Part shown: positions 1-11,191 of the stretch, piece by piece
Numbering within the stretch: position 1 is the stretch's first letter
How the letters are laid out: every line of letters starts with the position of its first letter
Assembly (NCBI GenBank): GCA_903926385.1
Contig: CAIYIS010000059.1
Span: forward strand, 62,001 to 126,000
DNA: 64,000 nucleotides
Direction: 5' to 3'
From: an uncultured Bacteroidota bacterium
GTDB lineage: Bacteria; Bacteroidota; Bacteroidia; 2-12-FULL-35-15
Notes under the pieces: generated by a model
Databases searched by the model: none
What the model saw: the letters and a program-made list of their open reading frames with translations, nothing else
Told to the model about the DNA's origin: nothing
Made by a program: the position numbers and the translations under genes

Positions 1-158
1 TAATGGTTAACGTGCCGAGTGTGTCCTGAGCGTAGAACACCTGAGTTTGAAAACAAACAAAAGTGATGAATAAAAATACTTTTAAAATATGTTTTTGCAT
101 AACGTTTTAATTTTTTGATTCTATTCTCGTATGTGTTGCGAGTTTCAATGTTATTATC

Positions 159-3100
159 TTAATCTGGTTTCTTATTTTCTACACTATCCTTCGGCATAAC
201 CGGCTCAGTAAATAAATTATTCTGCTGAGGCGAACTGCCTTCGAATTGAAGGTTGATAGGCTGTTCTTTTACTTCTTTTGCTTTTTTGGCGGCCTCTTCG
301 TCTGCTTTTATTTTGTCGAGTTTTTCCTGAGCTGTTTTTATTAACTCTTTATCGTCCGACTCGCTGATAATGCCTTTGAGGGTTTCTTTGGCCTGAAAAA
401 CATCTTTTAATGCCAAATAATTATCTGCCAAAAGAATCATCGCTTTGTCGGTCCAGTAAGGGAAATCCCACTCTCCGTTTATTAAATCGAATATCGTTTT
501 CTGCGACTTCTTAATGTCTTTTTTTAATGAATAAATGTAGGCTACATGGTATTTCGATTCGGCCCCCAATTCGTTTTTAGAATTCTCGGCCACCCATTGA
601 TATTCCTGCAGGGCTTCATCATATTTCTCTCCGTTGTCTGTTTTAGTGGTATCTATGATATGCGTTTTGTCGGCTATCTGGAAAGCAGAACTTGCATCAA
701 TATAATGAGCCTCGGTAATTAATTCTTTGCCCGGTTTCTCTAACGAAAGCACATTTTTAGCATTTGTTTTTGCATCGGCATAGTTTTTTAATTGGAAATT
801 ACAACGCATTAAACCAATCTTGGCAACGCTGGCGTTTTTCTGATTCTCGGCCACTTCTCCCAATTGTTTATAGTATTCCAGTGCGGTTTTGTAATCCTGT
901 TTTTTGAAAACAATGTCGGATGCCCGGTAAAGCGACTGTTCGGTAAATTCGCTTTTCGGCTTACTGATTACGTAGATAAATTCGTTTAAAGCATTATCGG
1001 TGTTGCCTGCTGCAAGGTCGCATTCGGCTTTATAGAAGTTAGCTTGGAGAATAAATATTCCGTTCGGGAAACGAGTGATGTATTTTTCGAAATCAGGAAT
1101 CACTTTTTTGTATTCCTGTTTCAGGTAATCTGTTTTTCCAATATCATAAGCTATCGAATCGAGCGAAGCTTCTGGAATGGCAGCACCAATGGATTTAAGA
1201 TAAAGGTCCAATTCTTCCACATTGCCTTTGGCGGTATAAATCTTCTTCACAATATCAATTGCCACACTCGCATCAGTCGATTTACGGTCGCGTTTAATCA
1301 ACTGGTCAAAGTAAACAAGAGCTTCCTCGTCATTCATTTTAAAATAATAAATCAATCCTATCTTACTTAAACACGTGTTCTGATAAAGGCTGTTTGGAAA
1401 GTCTTCGAGGAATTTTTTGTAAGCGTCAAGCGCCAAATCAGTTTGGTTATCGATATAATAAGTTTGGGCAAGTTCGAAACGTGCTTTCTGAATATAAGTG
1501 GAAGTGGAAGCAGAGTAAGTTTGAACAAACAATTTCAAATCATTAATCTTTTCAGAATATTTTTTCAGAACACCTTTTGCTAAAGCTTCCTGAAACAATG
1601 CGTAGTCAGCATTGATTAATTTCATCTTAAACGACTGGTCGTAATAATCGGCAGCATTAGAAAAATCGCGGCTCATAAAATAGCCATCACCTATCCGATT
1701 AAGCGCATCGTTAATTTTACGAGCATTGGCTTGAGGTTTAAACGTAACAAATTTGCGAAACCAGAGTACGCTGTTTTGCCAGTCGTTCAGTTTGTAATAT
1801 GAATAACCTATGTTGTAATTGGCCTCGCTTATCTCCGATTGTCCTATGGCTCCCGGTTCGGCTATGTACTCTGTGTAGTTATCAATAGCATTCTGATATT
1901 GTTTCAATCTGTAATTCGACTCGGCTTTCCAGTAAATAGCTTCTGCCGTTATTTCTTTATCGAAGGTATATGTTTTTGATTTGTCAAATAGTTTAATGGC
2001 TTCGGCATACTCCATATTATTAAATAAATCAACTCCTCTGTAAAACGCTACTTTCTGGAAAATCTGTTTCAGTTCGGGAGTAAGAACTTTAATTTTCTCT
2101 ATTGCTTCCAACGCGTCTTTATAGCTCTTGGTAGTTATAAAGACGTTTACAAGAAATGTATACGCCTCGTCTACATGCGTTCCAGTCGGGAAATCTTTGA
2201 TATAAGCCTGAAACGCTCTTATCGCCTCGTTGTATGGATTGAATGCAAGTTCGTAACAGAGTTTCGCATAATTATAAAGCGCATCTTCCTGAATGGTTTT
2301 GTCGAAATCAAGTTTGCTGGCTCTGCCGAATGCCACAATGGCACTTTGTTTTTTATCGGTTTTCAGGTAGCAGTCGCCAATGTGGTAAGAAGCATTTTGA
2401 GTAAGCGAGTCGTCAGCATCAGTAACTTTTACAAGGTATTCAATAGCTCCGTTGTAATCGTTGGTACGGTATAAAGCATACCCCAACTGATAATTATCCT
2501 TGCGTTGCAATCCGTTTGCGGCTTTCTCAAATTGTTTAAGGTAAGGAATTGCTTCTTTGTATCTGTTGGTACGGTAATACGATTCGCCTAAAATACGAGC
2601 TATTTCGGGTACACGTTTGGTGTTGGTTGAGTCGAGCAGATTGGGAGCATAATTAATTACCTCGTTGTACTTGCCCTGTAAATAGTATATCTGGGCAATA
2701 TAAAACGGAACAACGGAACCAAATGTCTCATTTTTTTGAAGAAGTAAAAAGTCTTTTAGTGCTGTTTCATAATTCTTGTCGTTGTAGGCTATGTGTGCTG
2801 CGTAATATTTGGCAGCCGAAGCATATTTATTGTCTACATCTTTTATTTCAAGGAAATCCTTTTTTGCTTCTGCAAATTTTTCGGTTTCGAAAAAACTATA
2901 TCCTCTCTTAAAATAAAATTCAGCTAAATCGTCAAGGGTCAAATCATAAATATCAACTTTCTCAAACCAATTGAGTGCGTCTCTGTATTTCTTTTTTCTG
3001 TAATTATAGGTTCCGAGATAGAAGTAAGCGGTTTTTACTTTGGGGCTTTCCGGATACTCGGCCACAAATTGTTTAAGAAATAACTCACCATCCTTGTTAA

Positions 3101-3353
3101 ATAATTCTGATGCACAAATGGCATTGTAATATTCGGCATCAATCCGAATAAGCGAATGCAGGTCAGTATGTGTTTCAATAACCTTTTCGAATAATTTTTG
3201 CGCTGCACCAAATTTCTCCTTCTGAAAAAGCTCTATTGCTGTTTTAAAATCAGCATCTTCGTGTGTGTAAATATTAGTGAGTTGTGCAAATCCGCATGCG
3301 GAAAGAAAAACACCAATCAGTAAACTTATATATTTGCTCTTGTTCATTCCCAT
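159..3353 (-). CDS. Large tetratricopeptide-repeat protein, secreted/lipoprotein-like N-terminus
   Basis: 1064-aa ORF with many TPR-like repeats (e.g. AIPYLKQFEKAANG, YNIGYSYYKLNDWQNSVLWFRKF) and an N-terminal signal SLLIGVFLSACGFAQ. Confidence 0.85.
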   Translation of the reverse strand: MGMNKSKYISLLIGVFLSACGFAQLTNIYTHEDADFKTAIELFQKEKFGAAQKLFEKVIETHTDLHSLIRIDAEYYNAICASELFNKDGELFLKQFVAEYPESPKVKTAYFYLGTYNYRKKKYRDALNWFEKVDIYDLTLDDLAEFYFKRGYSFFETEKFAEAKKDFLEIKDVDNKYASAAKYYAAHIAYNDKNYETALKDFLLLQKNETFGSVVPFYIAQIYYLQGKYNEVINYAPNLLDSTNTKRVPEIARILGESYYRTNRYKEAIPYLKQFEKAANGLQRKDNYQLGYALYRTNDYNGAIEYLVKVTDADDSLTQNASYHIGDCYLKTDKKQSAIVAFGRASKLDFDKTIQEDALYNYAKLCYELAFNPYNEAIRAFQAYIKDFPTGTHVDEAYTFLVNVFITTKSYKDALEAIEKIKVLTPELKQIFQKVAFYRGVDLFNNMEYAEAIKLFDKSKTYTFDKEITAEAIYWKAESNYRLKQYQNAIDNYTEYIAEPGAIGQSEISEANYNIGYSYYKLNDWQNSVLWFRKFVTFKPQANARKINDALNRIGDGYFMSRDFSNAADYYDQSFKMKLINADYALFQEALAKGVLKKYSEKINDLKLFVQTYSASTSTYIQKARFELAQTYYIDNQTDLALDAYKKFLEDFPNSLYQNTCLSKIGLIYYFKMNDEEALVYFDQLIKRDRKSTDASVAIDIVKKIYTAKGNVEELDLYLKSIGAAIPEASLDSIAYDIGKTDYLKQEYKKVIPDFEKYITRFPNGIFILQANFYKAECDLAAGNTDNALNEFIYVISKPKSEFTEQSLYRASDIVFKKQDYKTALEYYKQLGEVAENQKNASVAKIGLMRCNFQLKNYADAKTNAKNVLSLEKPGKELITEAHYIDASSAFQIADKTHIIDTTKTDNGEKYDEALQEYQWVAENSKNELGAESKYHVAYIYSLKKDIKKSQKTIFDLINGEWDFPYWTDKAMILLADNYLALKDVFQAKETLKGIISESDDKELIKTAQEKLDKIKADEEAAKKAKEVKEQPINLQFEGSSPQQNNLFTEPVMPKDSVENKKPD

Positions 3354-3509
3354 TTCTATGTTTTAATTGTGTAAAATTAGTAATGATAAAAGCATTAAGT
3401 TTTGATGATTAATTAAGTTATTAACGTGAGCCTGTTAAAAGTATTGTGTTGAAATAAAATTTGGATATTCACTAATCGAGTAATTTTCGCATGTTTTAAA
3501 GCATATAAA

Positions 3510-4184
3510 ATGGCACTTGATACAATCATCAGTTTAAATAATGTTTCTGTTTTTCAAAAACACAACCTTGTACTCAGCAATGTTTCTTTAAATATTGATA
3601 AGGGAGAATTTGTGTACTTACTAGGAAAAACAGGTAGCGGGAAGAGTAGTTTGCTCAAAACTCTTTATGCCGATCTTGAATTAAAGGAAGGCAATTGCAA
3701 TGTAGCTGGGTATGATTTGAAAACAATAAAACGAAAAGAAATACCCTTTTTGAGAAGAAAGCTCGGAATCGTATTTCAGGATTTTCAGTTACTTACCGAT
3801 CGCTCGGTGAACGATAACCTATTGTTTGTTTTAAAAGCTACTGGCTGGAAAAATAAGCATGATATGCAAAAACGGATAGAAGAAGTACTCGAAAAAGTTC
3901 ATCTGACTACTAAAAACTTTAAAATGCCTCACGAGCTTTCTGGAGGAGAGCAGCAGCGAATAGCCATAGCTCGCGCTTTATTAAACGACCCAGAAATGAT
4001 TCTTGCGGATGAGCCTACCGGAAACCTTGATCCGGAAACATCCGAAGGAATTATTAATATTTTACTTGAAATAAGCAGAAGTGGAAGAGCTGTGCTTATT
4101 GCGACTCACGACATCATGATGTTTGAGAAGTTTCCATCAAGAACTATTAAATGTGAAAACGGAAAATTGTCAGAAGTGGCTTAA
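3510..4184 (+). CDS. ftsE: FtsE-like ABC transporter ATP-binding protein
   Basis: Walker [13 protein letters not shown], signature [15 protein letters not shown], Walker [13 protein letters not shown]; FtsE-type size (224 aa). Confidence 0.75.
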   Translation: MALDTIISLNNVSVFQKHNLVLSNVSLNIDKGEFVYLLGKTGSGKSSLLKTLYADLELKEGNCNVAGYDLKTIKRKEIPFLRRKLGIVFQDFQLLTDRSVNDNLLFVLKATGWKNKHDMQKRIEEVLEKVHLTTKNFKMPHELSGGEQQRIAIARALLNDPEMILADEPTGNLDPETSEGIINILLEISRSGRAVLIATHDIMMFEKFPSRTIKCENGKLSEVA

Positions 4185-4195
4185 GTTTTCCTGAA

Positions 4196-4759
4196 TTATT
4201 TTTTTACAAGTTTAATCGCCTTCCGGATTTGCAAAAAACTAAACTCGGATAAATCGTGCTCTATACTGCCTGAGCTGATGTCTATTTTAATGTGCTCGAT
4301 TACTTTCTTTTTGTGCTTTTCATATTGTTCTTTTGTCAGAAGCACATTGTAGCGTAGTTTCATTAACTGGTCTTTGTCCAAACCATACGATACTTCAACA
4401 CCCGGCACCTGGCTGCCGGCAAGTGTTACCGCACCACAGCCCTGACAACTAGCCTTTGAGTTGAAACAAGTGAGAGTTACCGTTTCGGCATTGGCTAAGG
4501 TGAAAGTTAAATTTTGCCCTGATTTAATGTCAAATGCTTTACGGTCGGCTAATATAATTCGAATATCAAAAAAGCAAGACGAGTCTACTTGCGAAATTCT
4601 GAAGTAAGAATTGAAGTCACCGCCCTGCGTAAACTTTTCCCAAGATGTATGCTTAACAAGGATATTGGATGTAGGGTCTATTTTCACCTCTTCAAGTTTC
4701 TGTGCAAAAACAAAAATAGGGGAAGAAATGAATATAAAAAGAAGAATAAGGTTTCTCAT
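4196..4759 (-). CDS. Hypothetical secreted protein
   Basis: Signal peptide MRNLILLFIFISSPIFVFAQ; start moved to the internal ATG at 4759 rather than the ORF-track start. Confidence 0.6.
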   Translation of the reverse strand: MRNLILLFIFISSPIFVFAQKLEEVKIDPTSNILVKHTSWEKFTQGGDFNSYFRISQVDSSCFFDIRIILADRKAFDIKSGQNLTFTLANAETVTLTCFNSKASCQGCGAVTLAGSQVPGVEVSYGLDKDQLMKLRYNVLLTKEQYEKHKKKVIEHIKIDISSGSIEHDLSEFSFLQIRKAIKLVKK

Positions 4760-4890
4760 ACGAATCAATTTATTGTTTTGCAATAATACATAACTTTCGG
4801 TTTTTAAAAAATGTTTTCCAAAAATATTTCGTGATGATAATCATTAGAGTTTAGAAAAATCGGATTTTTATTGTTGTATAGAAAAATATT

Positions 4891-4898
4891 TATCTTTG
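4891..4898 (+). promoter_or_regulatory. Candidate Bacteroidota -7 box TATCTTTG upstream of the DUF1761-like gene
   Basis: Exact match to the TAnnTTTG consensus, with TTGTTG about 15-17 bp upstream. Confidence 0.45.
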
Positions 4899-4921
4899 AC
4901 CCAACCAATACATAAAACAAA

Positions 4922-5428
4922 ATGCATATAAATATTCTAATTGTGTTAGCATCGGCCATAGTGCCCATGATAACAGGGTTTATTTGGTATAACCCCAAAG
5001 TGCTTGGCAACGCATGGATGCAAGCTGCAGAAGTAACCCCTGAAAAAATGAAAGGAGCAAACATGGCTGTTATTTTTATAATGGCATTCGTATTCAGCTT
5101 TCTTCTGGCATTCGAGATGCAGTTTCTGGTTATTCATCAGTACAGTGTTTACTCTTTGTTTAATCATTACATCACTCCTTCTAATCCAAATTACAGTGTG
5201 GATGTAGTAAATTCTGTGAACGATATGATGGCAAAATATGGTAACGAATTCCGCACATTTAAGCACGGAGCTCTTCACGGAACCATAGGAGGCATCTTAA
5301 TTTCATTGCCTATCATTGGCACTAACGCTTTGTTCGAACGCAAAGGGTTTAAGTATATTGCCATTAATACAGGTTTCTGGATTATCAATATGGCTTTGAT
5401 GGGTGGTATTATCTGTGCTTTCCCGTAA
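4922..5428 (+). CDS. DUF1761-like integral membrane protein
   Basis: 168-aa hydrophobic ORF with GFIWYNPKVLGNAWMQ near the N-terminus, typical of DUF1761. Confidence 0.7.
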   Translation: MHINILIVLASAIVPMITGFIWYNPKVLGNAWMQAAEVTPEKMKGANMAVIFIMAFVFSFLLAFEMQFLVIHQYSVYSLFNHYITPSNPNYSVDVVNSVNDMMAKYGNEFRTFKHGALHGTIGGILISLPIIGTNALFERKGFKYIAINTGFWIINMALMGGIICAFP

Positions 5429-5675
5429 CAAAAATTTTTGAGAATAATAGAATGGAAGCCTTGCCCAATTCTTTTATTCTTATCTAAATTCTCTTCAAAA
5501 TATTCCTTTTTACCAAAGCTCCTCTGCAGAGTGTATTCACTTTGTGTGATTAGGTATGTCTGTTTTCCCTTTGCATGCTTACCTTTTAAAAAGGGTCTAT
5601 AATATTCCTTGTTCGGCTGAGCAAAACTATGCAATTACCTTTGTTTCTATCAAAGTGAACTTGAATTTCCGAATC

Positions 5676-5836
5676 GAGGAGGATATGAATATACACGGCA
5701 TACATGTAAAATGACACGGGACACGTGTAAAATGTCAAATGACTTTGATAAAATGACAAATGACACGTGTAAGATGACACTTTACACGTGTAAAGTGACA
5801 CGAGACACGTGTAAAATGACAATTCATATCCTCCTC
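5676..5836. repeat. 21-bp tandem array (A, 6 units, 5693-5818) enclosed by a 15-bp perfect inverted repeat
   Basis: Units such as acacgggacacgtgtaaaatg and acacgagacacgtgtaaaatg at strict 21-bp spacing; GAGGAGGATATGAAT (5676-5690) and ATTCATATCCTCCTC (5822-5836) are exact reverse complements. Confidence 0.93.
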
Positions 5837-5911
5837 AAACGAAAAGACAGAAGTCAAACACTGCTTGAGATTTCAAAAATAAGATAAAGTGAATGGGAAA
5901 TTTAATGTTAA

Positions 5912-6454
5912 CTAAATAGTATTTTTAATTTTCTGCTCAATGGCAGACGTGGAAAAGCCTTCTAGAAAAGCTATAGTAACAACTTCCCCGCCTTTTTTTC
6001 TCACCACATCCGAACCTACGATGTATTTTTTACTTGCAGGATTGGTTTCTGTGGCATCATAATCGGCTCCTTTAACAAGTACATCCGGTTTTATAAATTG
6101 AATTAATTCGAGTGGTGTAGGTTCGTTGAATAAAATAACAGCACTAACAAAATGAAGAGAAGCAATAATCATAGCTCTTGTTACTTCGTCCTGCAGGGGC
6201 CTGGTTTGGCCTTTTCCAAGACCTCTTACCGAAGCATCACTATTTATTCCAACAATAAGATGTTTACCCAAATCGCTTGCTTTAGCGAGATAATCCACAT
6301 GTCCGCGATGAAGAATATCAAAACACCCATTCGTGAAAACAACTTTTTCTCCTTTATAGTTCCATACATTTAATCGAAATTCTAAATCAGTTGTTGTTAC
6401 AACTTTCGATTGGATAACATCCAAAGCCGGTAAAGGTGGGATTTTATAGAACAT
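5912..6454 (-). CDS. rfaE2: D-glycero-beta-D-manno-heptose 1-phosphate adenylyltransferase-like nucleotidyltransferase
   Basis: [42 protein letters not shown]; start moved to [12 protein letters not shown] at 6454. Confidence 0.85.
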   Translation of the reverse strand: MFYKIPPLPALDVIQSKVVTTTDLEFRLNVWNYKGEKVVFTNGCFDILHRGHVDYLAKASDLGKHLIVGINSDASVRGLGKGQTRPLQDEVTRAMIIASLHFVSAVILFNEPTPLELIQFIKPDVLVKGADYDATETNPASKKYIVGSDVVRKKGGEVVTIAFLEGFSTSAIEQKIKNTI

Positions 6455-7466
6455 TTGTTTTCTGAGTTTCTTTGTTGAAGATAGGCAACAACACCAATGA
6501 TAAAGACCCAACTGCCAATATCATTATAAATTGTGATACCCAAACGGCCCAGGCAAATGCATTAGCAGGTGCTTCGGTTATACTGTACACTGTCATTAAT
6601 ATTTGAATAACGATTAACTGATAAGCTCCCGTTCCTCCCGGTACAGCAATGATTCCGATGCTTCCAAAAACTACAATTACCATAGCAACCACAAAGGAAA
6701 GATGAGCAGTTTCGGGAAAAGCAAAGAAACAAACATACACTTGCAAAATGTACAATAGCCAAATTACGCAGGTTTGAAGAATAAAGAAAAATGGCTTCTT
6801 TACATTTTTAATGCTGAGTAATCCCTGCCATATTCCTTTGGCAAAACCCAGTATTTTTCCGGAAATAAGTTGTTTTATTTTTACTCTAAAATAAAAGAAA
6901 ACACCGAGCAGAGCTACAAAAACAACAAGCATTGCAATAAGCAAAAATTGATTCTGCATTAAGGCATGCCATTTTACCGCCACATTTTTAAATATTAAAT
7001 CATTGGCAATGCCAGATATTTTATCGAGTTCAATAGCAAAAGTAAGAAAGAAGATAAGTATTAAACAAACCATATCAAATGCTCTTTCGGCAATGACAGA
7101 GCCAAACCCTTCGGTAAAAGGCACCTTTTCGTATTTAGTAAGTAGGCCGCAACGCGTAACTTCTCCAATACGATGTATGGCAAAGTTGGCCAGATAACCC
7201 ACCATTACGGCAAAAAATGTGTTATACGTTTTAGGTTTGTGATGAAGTGGTTCCAGAAGCATTTTCCACCTCACTGCTCTGAAATAATGGCTAAGACCAC
7301 TGATAACAACCGAAAGAATCAGCCAGAAATAGTTAGCCTGTTTGATGGACTCAACTATATCACTGATTTGTTTCTCCGTTTTATCGCGCAAAGCCAGCCA
7401 AACCAATAAAATCCCCAATCCGAGAAAGAACAGGATTTTGATAACATTGATGGCTTTCTTCTTCAA
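6444..7466 (-). CDS. Lysylphosphatidylglycerol synthase TM-region / YbhN-like flippase family membrane protein
   Basis: 340-aa polytopic protein with [16 protein letters not shown] and [16 protein letters not shown] motifs; overlaps rfaE2 by 11 nt. Confidence 0.8.
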   Translation of the reverse strand: MKKKAINVIKILFFLGLGILLVWLALRDKTEKQISDIVESIKQANYFWLILSVVISGLSHYFRAVRWKMLLEPLHHKPKTYNTFFAVMVGYLANFAIHRIGEVTRCGLLTKYEKVPFTEGFGSVIAERAFDMVCLILIFFLTFAIELDKISGIANDLIFKNVAVKWHALMQNQFLLIAMLVVFVALLGVFFYFRVKIKQLISGKILGFAKGIWQGLLSIKNVKKPFFFILQTCVIWLLYILQVYVCFFAFPETAHLSFVVAMVIVVFGSIGIIAVPGGTGAYQLIVIQILMTVYSITEAPANAFAWAVWVSQFIMILAVGSLSLVLLPIFNKETQKTNVL

Positions 7467-7469
7467 AAC

Positions 7470-7820
7470 TTATCTAAGTTTGTTGGTACGAGAATCGGGA
7501 AAAACAACGGTAGGATTGTGTTTCTTGGCTTCTTCAAAATCCATGGAAGCATAAGAAACAATGATAATCTGATGTCCAACACTTATTTTTAAAGACGCAG
7601 GGCCATTCAGACAAATAACTCCCGAACCTCTTTCTCCTTTGATAACGTAGGTAGAAAGGCGTTCGCCATTATTATAATTAAACACATCCACCTTTTCATT
7701 TTCAATCAGATTGGCAGCATCCATCAAATCTTCGTCAATGGTGACACTTCCAATATAATCCAGGTCGGCCTGAGTAACCGTTACTCTGTGTATTTTTGAT
7801 TTTAAAACTTCTATATGCAT
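7470..7820 (-). CDS. panD: Aspartate 1-decarboxylase
   Basis: [36 protein letters not shown] with the GS processing site and [18 protein letters not shown]; start moved to 7820. Confidence 0.95.
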   Translation of the reverse strand: MHIEVLKSKIHRVTVTQADLDYIGSVTIDEDLMDAANLIENEKVDVFNYNNGERLSTYVIKGERGSGVICLNGPASLKISVGHQIIIVSYASMDFEEAKKHNPTVVFPDSRTNKLR

Positions 7821-7903
7821 ATTGGTTACAAAACTAAACAAATTATTTTGATTGTAGAATTTGAAAAGTTCAGAAGAGTATATTTTTGACAGAAAAAGTT
7901 AGG

Positions 7904-8803
7904 TTAAACCTTTTCTTCCTTTTTCTTCTCCATATAGTTTTCGTACAAAGTATGCACTATACCATCCGACAATCCTATCTGAGGAATAATTACTTTTTCT
8001 ATTTCTGCTTTCTTCAATACAGTAAGCAGTATTTTTGATGCAGGTATAATTACATCGGCACGGTCGGGGTTTAAACCCAGTGTTTGTACACGTTCTTCGT
8101 ATGTATACGAATCGAGCAATTCATAAAGGTTTTTCAATTTAGCGGTAGCAATGGGTTTGTTTAACTTTCTTCCCGACAATTTGAATAATTTATTAATATT
8201 CCCTCCCGAACCTATTGCCATTAATGGTTTATAACCTTTGGTCATTTCAGAAATCCAGTTCTTAAAATACCCCCAGTATTCTTTGTCAATCTGATTATGG
8301 AGCATTCGGATGGTACCAATATTGAATGACTGAGAAACAACAGCCTTTCCTTTGGAGAACAAAGTTATTTCGGTGCTTCCACCACCAATATCAATATACA
8401 GGTAATTATTTCCTTTGTCCAGATGCTCCTCTATGTGGTTGGAATAAATAATATCGGCCTCTGTTTTACCGTCAATAATTTCAATCTTAATACCGGCCTC
8501 TTTTCTAACTCTGTCCACAATGTCGTATCTATTCTCGGCATCGCGCATGGCAGAAGTTGCGCAGGCTCGGTAATCAAGCGCATCGTAAACACTAATCAAA
8601 TGTTTAAATGCCTTCATGGCAGTAACAAGTTTTTCTTCTTTTTCGGGAGAGATAACGCCATTAAGAAAAGAATCCTCTCCCAAACGGATGGGTACGCGAA
8701 TTAATTCTGCTTTCTTAAAGATGGGTTTTCCGTTTTCGTTATATACATTACAAAACAGCAGTCTCACTGCGTTCGAACCTATATCAATGGCTGCAAATTT
8801 CAA
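7904..8803 (-). CDS. ppx: Ppx/GppA family exopolyphosphatase
   Basis: AAIDIGSNAVRLLF, ATSAMRDAENR, YIDIGGGSTEITLF. Confidence 0.9.
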   Translation of the reverse strand: MKFAAIDIGSNAVRLLFCNVYNENGKPIFKKAELIRVPIRLGEDSFLNGVISPEKEEKLVTAMKAFKHLISVYDALDYRACATSAMRDAENRYDIVDRVRKEAGIKIEIIDGKTEADIIYSNHIEEHLDKGNNYLYIDIGGGSTEITLFSKGKAVVSQSFNIGTIRMLHNQIDKEYWGYFKNWISEMTKGYKPLMAIGSGGNINKLFKLSGRKLNKPIATAKLKNLYELLDSYTYEERVQTLGLNPDRADVIIPASKILLTVLKKAEIEKVIIPQIGLSDGIVHTLYENYMEKKKEEKV

Positions 8804-8809
8804 TAGGGT

Positions 8810-10870
8810 CTATTTCTTTTTAAGTTTAAAATATTTGTAAATTTCTTCTTGTGCTCTTATTTCTGTTTTATCTGCGCTTCTTCGGTATTCGTTATTCTGC
8901 ATACTTCCTAGCACCCGTGCTTTGGTATTGTCGGCCCAAAGAATATCCATAATTTGTTTTACCTGAAGTTGAATATTTTTATCATACACCGGCACTGCTA
9001 CTTCCGAACGGTGATCTAAGTTACGTGCCATCCAGTCGGCTGAGGACAAATAAATTTTTTCATTACCTCCATTATGGAAAATAAATACTCGGCTATGTTC
9101 TAAAAATTTATCGACTATACTTATTGCTTCAATATTATCACTAAGCCCTCTTACGCCTGCCACTAGCGAACAAATGCCTCTCACAAGCAATTTAATTTTC
9201 ACTCCTTCGGTACTGGCTTCGTATAGCTTCTTAATAATATTGGGGTCGACCAGATTGTTTAACTTTAAAGTAATGGCTGCCGGAATATTTTTTCTGGCAT
9301 TCGCAATCTCTTTATTGATAAGTGCAGTAACATTTTTACGCATGGTGAACGGAGATACCAGCAGATGTTTGTATGTTCCTGTTTTAAGGTTATCAGAATA
9401 AAACATAAATAATTTCTCTGCCTCCTCTGTTATTCTAGGGTCTGTGGTTAACAAACTATGGTCAGTGTATACTCTAGCGGTATCACCATTAAAGTTGCCT
9501 GTTCCCAAATGAGCGTAATGATGTAATTTACCATTCTCTTTTCTGCTTATTAAAAACAGCTTGGTATGCACCTTTAATCCGGGAACACCATATATAACAT
9601 TTGCACCTTCCTCTTGCAGCTTATTGGCCCAGTAGATATTCGACTCTTCATCAAAACGAGCCTGCAACTCAATAACAGCAACTACCGATTTTCCGTTCTT
9701 TAATGCATTAATCAGCGCCTTCACCACATTGGAATTGTTGGCAACCCGGTATAAAGTTATTTTTATACTCACTACTTTGGGGTCGATGGAAGCTTCGCGC
9801 AAAATATCTATGATATGGTCGAAAGACTGGTAAGGATAAGTAAGCAGCACATCCTTCTTTTTTATAACTTTCAACAAATTGGTTTGATTAACCAAATCAG
9901 GGTGTTTGAGGGGAGGTGTTTTTTTATAACTCAACTCTGGCGAACCTACATTCGGGAACTTTATAAAATCCTTGAAATTGTGATATCTGCCACCAGGTAT
10001 GGGATTCTCTTCTTTTCCAAGTTTTATTTTTTTCATAATAAACTCAAGAATGTCGGGAGATATCTGGCTATCGTAAACCAGCCTCACAGGTTGCCCTTTT
10101 TTTCGGTCTTTTAACCCCTTTGTTATTTTTTCTATAAAAGATTTGGACACATCATTGTCAATATCCATTTCGGCATCTCTGGTGAGTTTGATATTGAATG
10201 CTTCGATGTAATCGTGTTCAAAATTAGGGAATATATCTTCGAGACAAAATCTAATTACATCGTCCAGGAGAATAATAAAGTTCTTTTCTTTGTCTTTGGG
10301 AAGAACAACAAAGCGGGACAGAACATCTGTTGGTACTTCTATTAAAGCATATTTATTTTTTTTATCTTTTTGCTTTCGTCCAAGTTTTATAATCAGATAA
10401 CCTGATTTATCCTTAAGGTAAGGAAATTTAGAAGTTGAATCTAACATTATCGGGAAGAGAGAAGGCAAAACCTTTTCCCGGAAAAATGTCTTTATAAATA
10501 CCCGTTGCGAAGGAGTTACTTGCTTTTCATTGATGATAAAAATATTGTTTTTTACCAACTCCAGACTAAGTGTTTGATAAATCGATTCAAATTTTATTTG
10601 CTGCTGAATAACGGTTTTCTGAATGGCATTCAGAATTGCAACCGGATTTTCGCCCATTAACTCAATCGCTTTTTTCTGATGTTTAATTACTCGAGTAAGC
10701 GTGGCCACTCTTACACGGAAAAACTCATCTCTATTATTAGAAAAAATGCCGAGAAATTTAATTCTCTCTATTAAAGGTACGGTTGAGTCCTGAGCTTCCT
10801 GCAATACCCTTTCGTTAAAGGATAACCAGCTTAATTCCCTATTGATTAAAACTTTCTTTTCCTTTTTCAT
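8810..10870 (-). CDS. ppk1: Polyphosphate kinase 1
   Basis: NRELSWLSFNERVLQEA, IKITLYRVANNSNVVKAL, VHTKLFLI, HLGTGNFNGDTA. Confidence 0.95.
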   Translation of the reverse strand: MKKEKKVLINRELSWLSFNERVLQEAQDSTVPLIERIKFLGIFSNNRDEFFRVRVATLTRVIKHQKKAIELMGENPVAILNAIQKTVIQQQIKFESIYQTLSLELVKNNIFIINEKQVTPSQRVFIKTFFREKVLPSLFPIMLDSTSKFPYLKDKSGYLIIKLGRKQKDKKNKYALIEVPTDVLSRFVVLPKDKEKNFIILLDDVIRFCLEDIFPNFEHDYIEAFNIKLTRDAEMDIDNDVSKSFIEKITKGLKDRKKGQPVRLVYDSQISPDILEFIMKKIKLGKEENPIPGGRYHNFKDFIKFPNVGSPELSYKKTPPLKHPDLVNQTNLLKVIKKKDVLLTYPYQSFDHIIDILREASIDPKVVSIKITLYRVANNSNVVKALINALKNGKSVVAVIELQARFDEESNIYWANKLQEEGANVIYGVPGLKVHTKLFLISRKENGKLHHYAHLGTGNFNGDTARVYTDHSLLTTDPRITEEAEKLFMFYSDNLKTGTYKHLLVSPFTMRKNVTALINKEIANARKNIPAAITLKLNNLVDPNIIKKLYEASTEGVKIKLLVRGICSLVAGVRGLSDNIEAISIVDKFLEHSRVFIFHNGGNEKIYLSSADWMARNLDHRSEVAVPVYDKNIQLQVKQIMDILWADNTKARVLGSMQNNEYRRSADKTEIRAQEEIYKYFKLKKK

Positions 10871-10921
10871 AACTTAAAATACCTAACAGAACAAAAGTAA
10901 CGAAAAATACAATTACCTTTT

Positions 10922-11191
10922 CTACTTTGCTCCTTTCGTTTTTACTTTTTTCGGATTTGGTTTTACCGTATTCTTGGTATCCACTTTCTTGACATTTTCC
11001 TTTTTAGCAACAAGTTTCTTTTTCTGCACTGGTTTATATGCCTTAAAGAACTTTTTCGCCAATATTTTTGAGGCTCCATATACAATGTCGTTCACTTCCT
11101 TTGCTGCTTCTGGGTTAATTGCTATCAAAGCGTTTTCAATGATAGTCACCAATGAATGTTCCAGCTCTTTTCTTTGTTTCTTCTTGTCCAT
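10922..11191 (-). CDS. Small basic protein with Lys-rich C-terminal tail
   Basis: 89 aa; tail KPVQKKKLVAKKENVKKVDTKNTVKPNPKKVKTKGAK; same strand and 51 bp upstream of ppk1. Confidence 0.7.
   Translation of the reverse strand: MDKKKQRKELEHSLVTIIENALIAINPEAAKEVNDIVYGASKILAKKFFKAYKPVQKKKLVAKKENVKKVDTKNTVKPNPKKVKTKGAK

Noticed and set aside
5275-5634. 119-aa minus-strand ORF overlapping the end of the DUF1761-like gene
   Set aside because: Antisense to a better-supported gene, no recognisable domain or signal.
5586-5822. ORF on minus strand (78 aa, SFYTCxV heptads) over array A
   Set aside because: The 21-bp unit lacks stops in this frame, so an open frame is automatic; no start or domain support. 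Treated as repeat DNA.
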